A DNA stretch of 64,000 bases, taken from Oscillospiraceae bacterium. GTDB lineage: Bacteria > Bacillota > Clostridia > Oscillospirales > Ruminococcaceae. The stretch lies in NCBI GenBank assembly GCA_030153485.1, contig JAGUQX010000003.1, positions 123,567-187,566 on the forward strand, written 5' to 3'. A program made the position numbers and the translations under genes. The stretch's first letter is position 1. Every line of letters starts with the position of its first letter. The notes under the pieces were generated by a model, which worked only from the letters and a program-made list of their open reading frames with translations, was not told where the DNA came from and ran no database searches. Below are positions 61,864 to 64,000 of the stretch, one piece after another.

Positions 61864-63849
61864 TTAGCTTAAATCTACATTATTTAAATATTGTTGCCCT
61901 TTTTCTATTATAAATGTTTTTCTAGATTTTATATCATCTCCCAATAATGTAGTAAACATAGTTTCTGTTTTATCTACATCTTCAGGAGCTATTTTTATTA
62001 CTCTTCTTGTTTTTGGATTCATAGTTGTCGTCCACATCATATCTGGTTCATTTTCTCCCAGCCCTTTTGATCTTTGAAGAGTATACTTTTCATCTTTTAT
62101 TTTTATTAGTATATCAGTTTTTTCTTGTTCTGTATATGCAAAATATGTTCCGCTTTTTGCATTTATTTCAAAAAGCGGAGATTCTGCTATATATATAAAC
62201 CCTTTTTCTATCAACGATGGAATAAGTCTATATATCATAGTTAAAATTAATGTCCTTATTTGAAATCCATCTACATCTGCATCCGTACAGATAATAACTT
62301 TATTCCATCTCAAAAGTTTTATATTAAAATCTGAAAAATCTTTATTCTGTTTACTAGATATTTCCACTCCGCAACCTAAAACTTTAATTATATCCGTAAT
62401 TATATCATTATTAAAAATCTTTGTATATTCTGATTTTAAACAGTTTAAAATCTTTCCTCTAACGGGAATTATCGCCTGAAACTCCGAATTTCTAGCTTGT
62501 TTACAAGCCCCTAAAGCAGAATCTCCTTCAACTATAAATATCTCTCTATGATCTATATTCTTACTTCTACAATCAACAAATTTTTGTATACGATTTGATA
62601 TATCTATATTTCCCGATAGTTTCTTTTTTAAATTAAGTCTTGTTTTTTCTGCATTTTCTCTACTTCTTTTGTTGATTAAAACTTGCTCTGCAATTCTATT
62701 AGCATCAACTGGATTTTCTACAAAATAAATCTCTAAATTTTCTTTTAAAAATTTTGTCATAGCTTCATATATAAACTTATTAGTTATAGATTTTTTTGTT
62801 TGATTTTCATAAGAAGTATGCGTAGAAAACGAAGATGATATCAATACTAAACAATCCTCTATATCAATAAAAGTTATCTTGCTTTCATTTTTTTGATATT
62901 TATTAGATTGTTTTATATAGTTATCTATCTGTGAAATAAATCCTTGTTTAACTGCTTTTTCTGGAGAACCACCATATTCTAAAAAACTAGAATTATGATA
63001 GTATTCTGATAATTGAATTTTTGCAGAAAAGCAAAAAGCTATACTCATCTTTACTTTATAGCTTGGTTTATCTTCTCTATCTTTTCCAATATCTTCCTTT
63101 TCCCAATATATATTTTTATTTATTCCATCTTCTTTTACAATTTCAGATAGATAATCTTTTATACCCTCATGATATAAAAATATTTCTTCTTTTTTGCCGT
63201 CTATATCTTCTTTAATAAAAACAAATTCAATATTTTTATTAATTATTGCCTGTTTTTTTAATATATTTCTAAAATATTCTTCTTCAATTTCTATATCTGT
63301 AAACACATCTATATCTGGTCTCCATTTAATTTTAGTTGTAGTTACTTCTTCTTTAGAAATCTTTTTTTTTAAACCATCTATATTATTTCCTTTTTCAAAT
63401 TTAAGATTATATTTATAGCCATCCCTTAAAACTTCTACATCCATAAATTCTGAAGAATACTGTGTAGCGCATAACCCTAATCCATTTAAACCTAATGAAA
63501 ATTCATAATTATCACTATCTTCTTTTGAATATTTTCCACCTGCATAAAGTTCACAAAAAAGCAATTCCCAATTATAAACTTTTTCATTTTCATTGTAATC
63601 AACAGGAATTCCTCTACCAAAATCTTGTATTTCTATAGAATTATCTAAATATTTAGTTAAAATTATTTTTTTACCATGGCCTTCTCTTGCTTCGTCTATA
63701 GAGTTGGATAAAATTTCAAAAACAGAATGCATACATCCTTCTTTTCCATCTGATCCAAATATAACTGACGGTCTTTTTCTAACTCTGTCTGCACCTTTCA
63801 AAGACGATATACTTTCATTCCCGTAAATTGCTTTAGTTTGTTGTTTCAT
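61864..63849 (-). CDS. Type II topoisomerase subunit B (ParE-like)
   Basis: 661 residues. GHKL ATPase with VRKRPSVIFGSDG, the N box FEILSNSIDEAREG, DFGRGIPVDYN and GLNGLGLCATQYSS (ATP lid); transducer with the K loop region; TOPRIM domain IVEGDSALGACKQARNSEFQAIIPVRGKILNCLK and DADVDGFQIRTLI; RSKGLGENEPDMMWTTTMNP at the C-terminus. Compared with classic GyrB/ParE, EGDSALG replaces EGDSAGG and DGFQI replaces DGAHI, showing a diverged branch. AGGAG before the ATG. First gene of the operon with the ParC-like subunit. Confidence 0.85.
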   Translation of the reverse strand: MKQQTKAIYGNESISSLKGADRVRKRPSVIFGSDGKEGCMHSVFEILSNSIDEAREGHGKKIILTKYLDNSIEIQDFGRGIPVDYNENEKVYNWELLFCELYAGGKYSKEDSDNYEFSLGLNGLGLCATQYSSEFMDVEVLRDGYKYNLKFEKGNNIDGLKKKISKEEVTTTKIKWRPDIDVFTDIEIEEEYFRNILKKQAIINKNIEFVFIKEDIDGKKEEIFLYHEGIKDYLSEIVKEDGINKNIYWEKEDIGKDREDKPSYKVKMSIAFCFSAKIQLSEYYHNSSFLEYGGSPEKAVKQGFISQIDNYIKQSNKYQKNESKITFIDIEDCLVLISSSFSTHTSYENQTKKSITNKFIYEAMTKFLKENLEIYFVENPVDANRIAEQVLINKRSRENAEKTRLNLKKKLSGNIDISNRIQKFVDCRSKNIDHREIFIVEGDSALGACKQARNSEFQAIIPVRGKILNCLKSEYTKIFNNDIITDIIKVLGCGVEISSKQNKDFSDFNIKLLRWNKVIICTDADVDGFQIRTLILTMIYRLIPSLIEKGFIYIAESPLFEINAKSGTYFAYTEQEKTDILIKIKDEKYTLQRSKGLGENEPDMMWTTTMNPKTRRVIKIAPEDVDKTETMFTTLLGDDIKSRKTFIIEKGQQYLNNVDLS

Positions 63850-63886
63850 AAGAAGCTCCTAAATATAAATATCACAATAAGATTAC

Positions 63887-63915
63887 ATTGTATACTTTGA
63901 AAATATAATTGTCAA
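63887..63915 (-). promoter_or_regulatory. Promoter of the topoisomerase operon
   Basis: On the minus strand: TTGACA (63910-63915), 17-nt spacer, TACAAT (63887-63892). Confidence 0.78.
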
Positions 63916-63926
63916 GACAGCTAATA

Positions 63927-63976
63927 AAAAAAGATAAAGGGGATTAATTTTAAAATTAATCCCCTTTATCTTTTTT
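63927..63976 (-). terminator. Long palindromic terminator after the tRNA
   Basis: Perfect 25-bp arms centred between 63951 and 63952, with core GGGGATTAATTTT and flanking A and T runs. On the minus strand it starts at the last base of the tRNA CCA end; it can also work on the plus strand. Confidence 0.92.
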
Positions 63977-64000
63977 GGCTCCCCCTGTTGGATTCGAACC
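63976..64000 (-). tRNA. tRNA 3' part, cut by the window edge (possibly tRNA-Asn)
   Basis: On the minus strand, GGTTCGAATCC is the T arm, followed by AAC and the 3' acceptor strand AGGGGGA, discriminator G and an encoded CCA (63976-63978). Acceptor 5' strand would be TCCCCCT. A discriminator G and a start with TCC fit tRNA-Asn, but the anticodon is outside the window, so identity is a guess. Confidence 0.8.

Noticed and set aside
1-64000. CRISPR arrays, insertion sequences, phage genes, toxin-antitoxin or restriction systems
   Set aside because: No spaced direct repeats with unique spacers, no transposase or integrase, and all coding genes are accounted for as housekeeping, sporulation, surface or unknown.

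Overview
The window is chromosomal DNA of a strongly AT-rich, endospore-forming Firmicute, most likely a member of Clostridia. The evidence is a spoIIAA-spoIIAB-sigF operon, spoIIE and spoIID, anaerobic pyruvate formate-lyase with its activase, clostridial housekeeping neighbourhoods (rimO-pgsA, ylxM-ffh-rpsP-khpA, prmC next to a DUF1385 protein), very frequent ATA, TTA and AGA codons, several TTG starts behind good GGAGG sites, and secreted proteins with dockerin-like ends. Placement near Oscillospirales/Ruminococcaceae is only an inference. There is no phage, insertion sequence, CRISPR array or rRNA operon. No stretch without a gene exceeds 300 bases.

Layout. 1-11.1 kb, plus strand: end of a Nif3-like gene, rqcH, valS, folC, terminator, the sigma-F operon, an unknown small membrane protein, terminator, recD2 and comFC. 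11.1-14.2 kb: galU and a RING/zinc-ribbon membrane protein on the minus strand, divergent from prfB. 14.2-15 kb: an mscS-type channel gene. 15.0-25.4 kb, minus strand: the accessory heart of the window, four tandem secreted proteins with a cohesin-like N-terminal domain and a dockerin-like C-terminus but no visible enzyme domain, each with its own terminator upstream of the next promoter. 25.6-31.5 kb: uvrC, ptsH, trmD, rimM, khpA, rpsP, ffh and ylxM. 31.5-36.3 kb: spoIIE, a PfkB-family sugar kinase and cysS. 36.4-45.6 kb: one long minus-strand run of lipoprotein, response regulator, sensor kinase, DUF1385 protein, prmC, recA, recX, a 14-bp tandem repeat, rimO and pgsA. 45.7-54.4 kb: an unknown membrane protein, spoIID, ypsA, mfd, pth and a G5/M23 peptidase. 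54.5-63.8 kb: a three-gene cluster of unknown function, pflA/pflB, a dCMP deaminase, and a ParC/ParE-like type II topoisomerase pair. The right edge cuts a tRNA gene.

How the genes work together. SpoIIAA, SpoIIAB, SigF and SpoIIE form the complete forespore sigma-F switch, although spoIIE is 24 kb from the others; SpoIID acts later in engulfment. PrmC methylates release factors such as PrfB. RqcH and Pth both act on stalled or aborted translation products. RecA, RecX, RecD2, UvrC and Mfd cover DNA repair. PflB and PflA give anaerobic acetyl-CoA and formate.

The best candidate for something undescribed is the four-gene cohesin-like/dockerin-like island: the same chain carries a potential receptor domain and a potential ligand domain, which would suit self-assembly of an extracellular matrix rather than a cellulosome. 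Other points of note are an inverted repeat that would occlude the ribosome site of the gene after sigF, a long dyad on the pflB promoter, a 14-bp repeat array running through the recX stop codon, and a prfB without the usual frameshift. Family assignments were made by reading motifs, with no database search.
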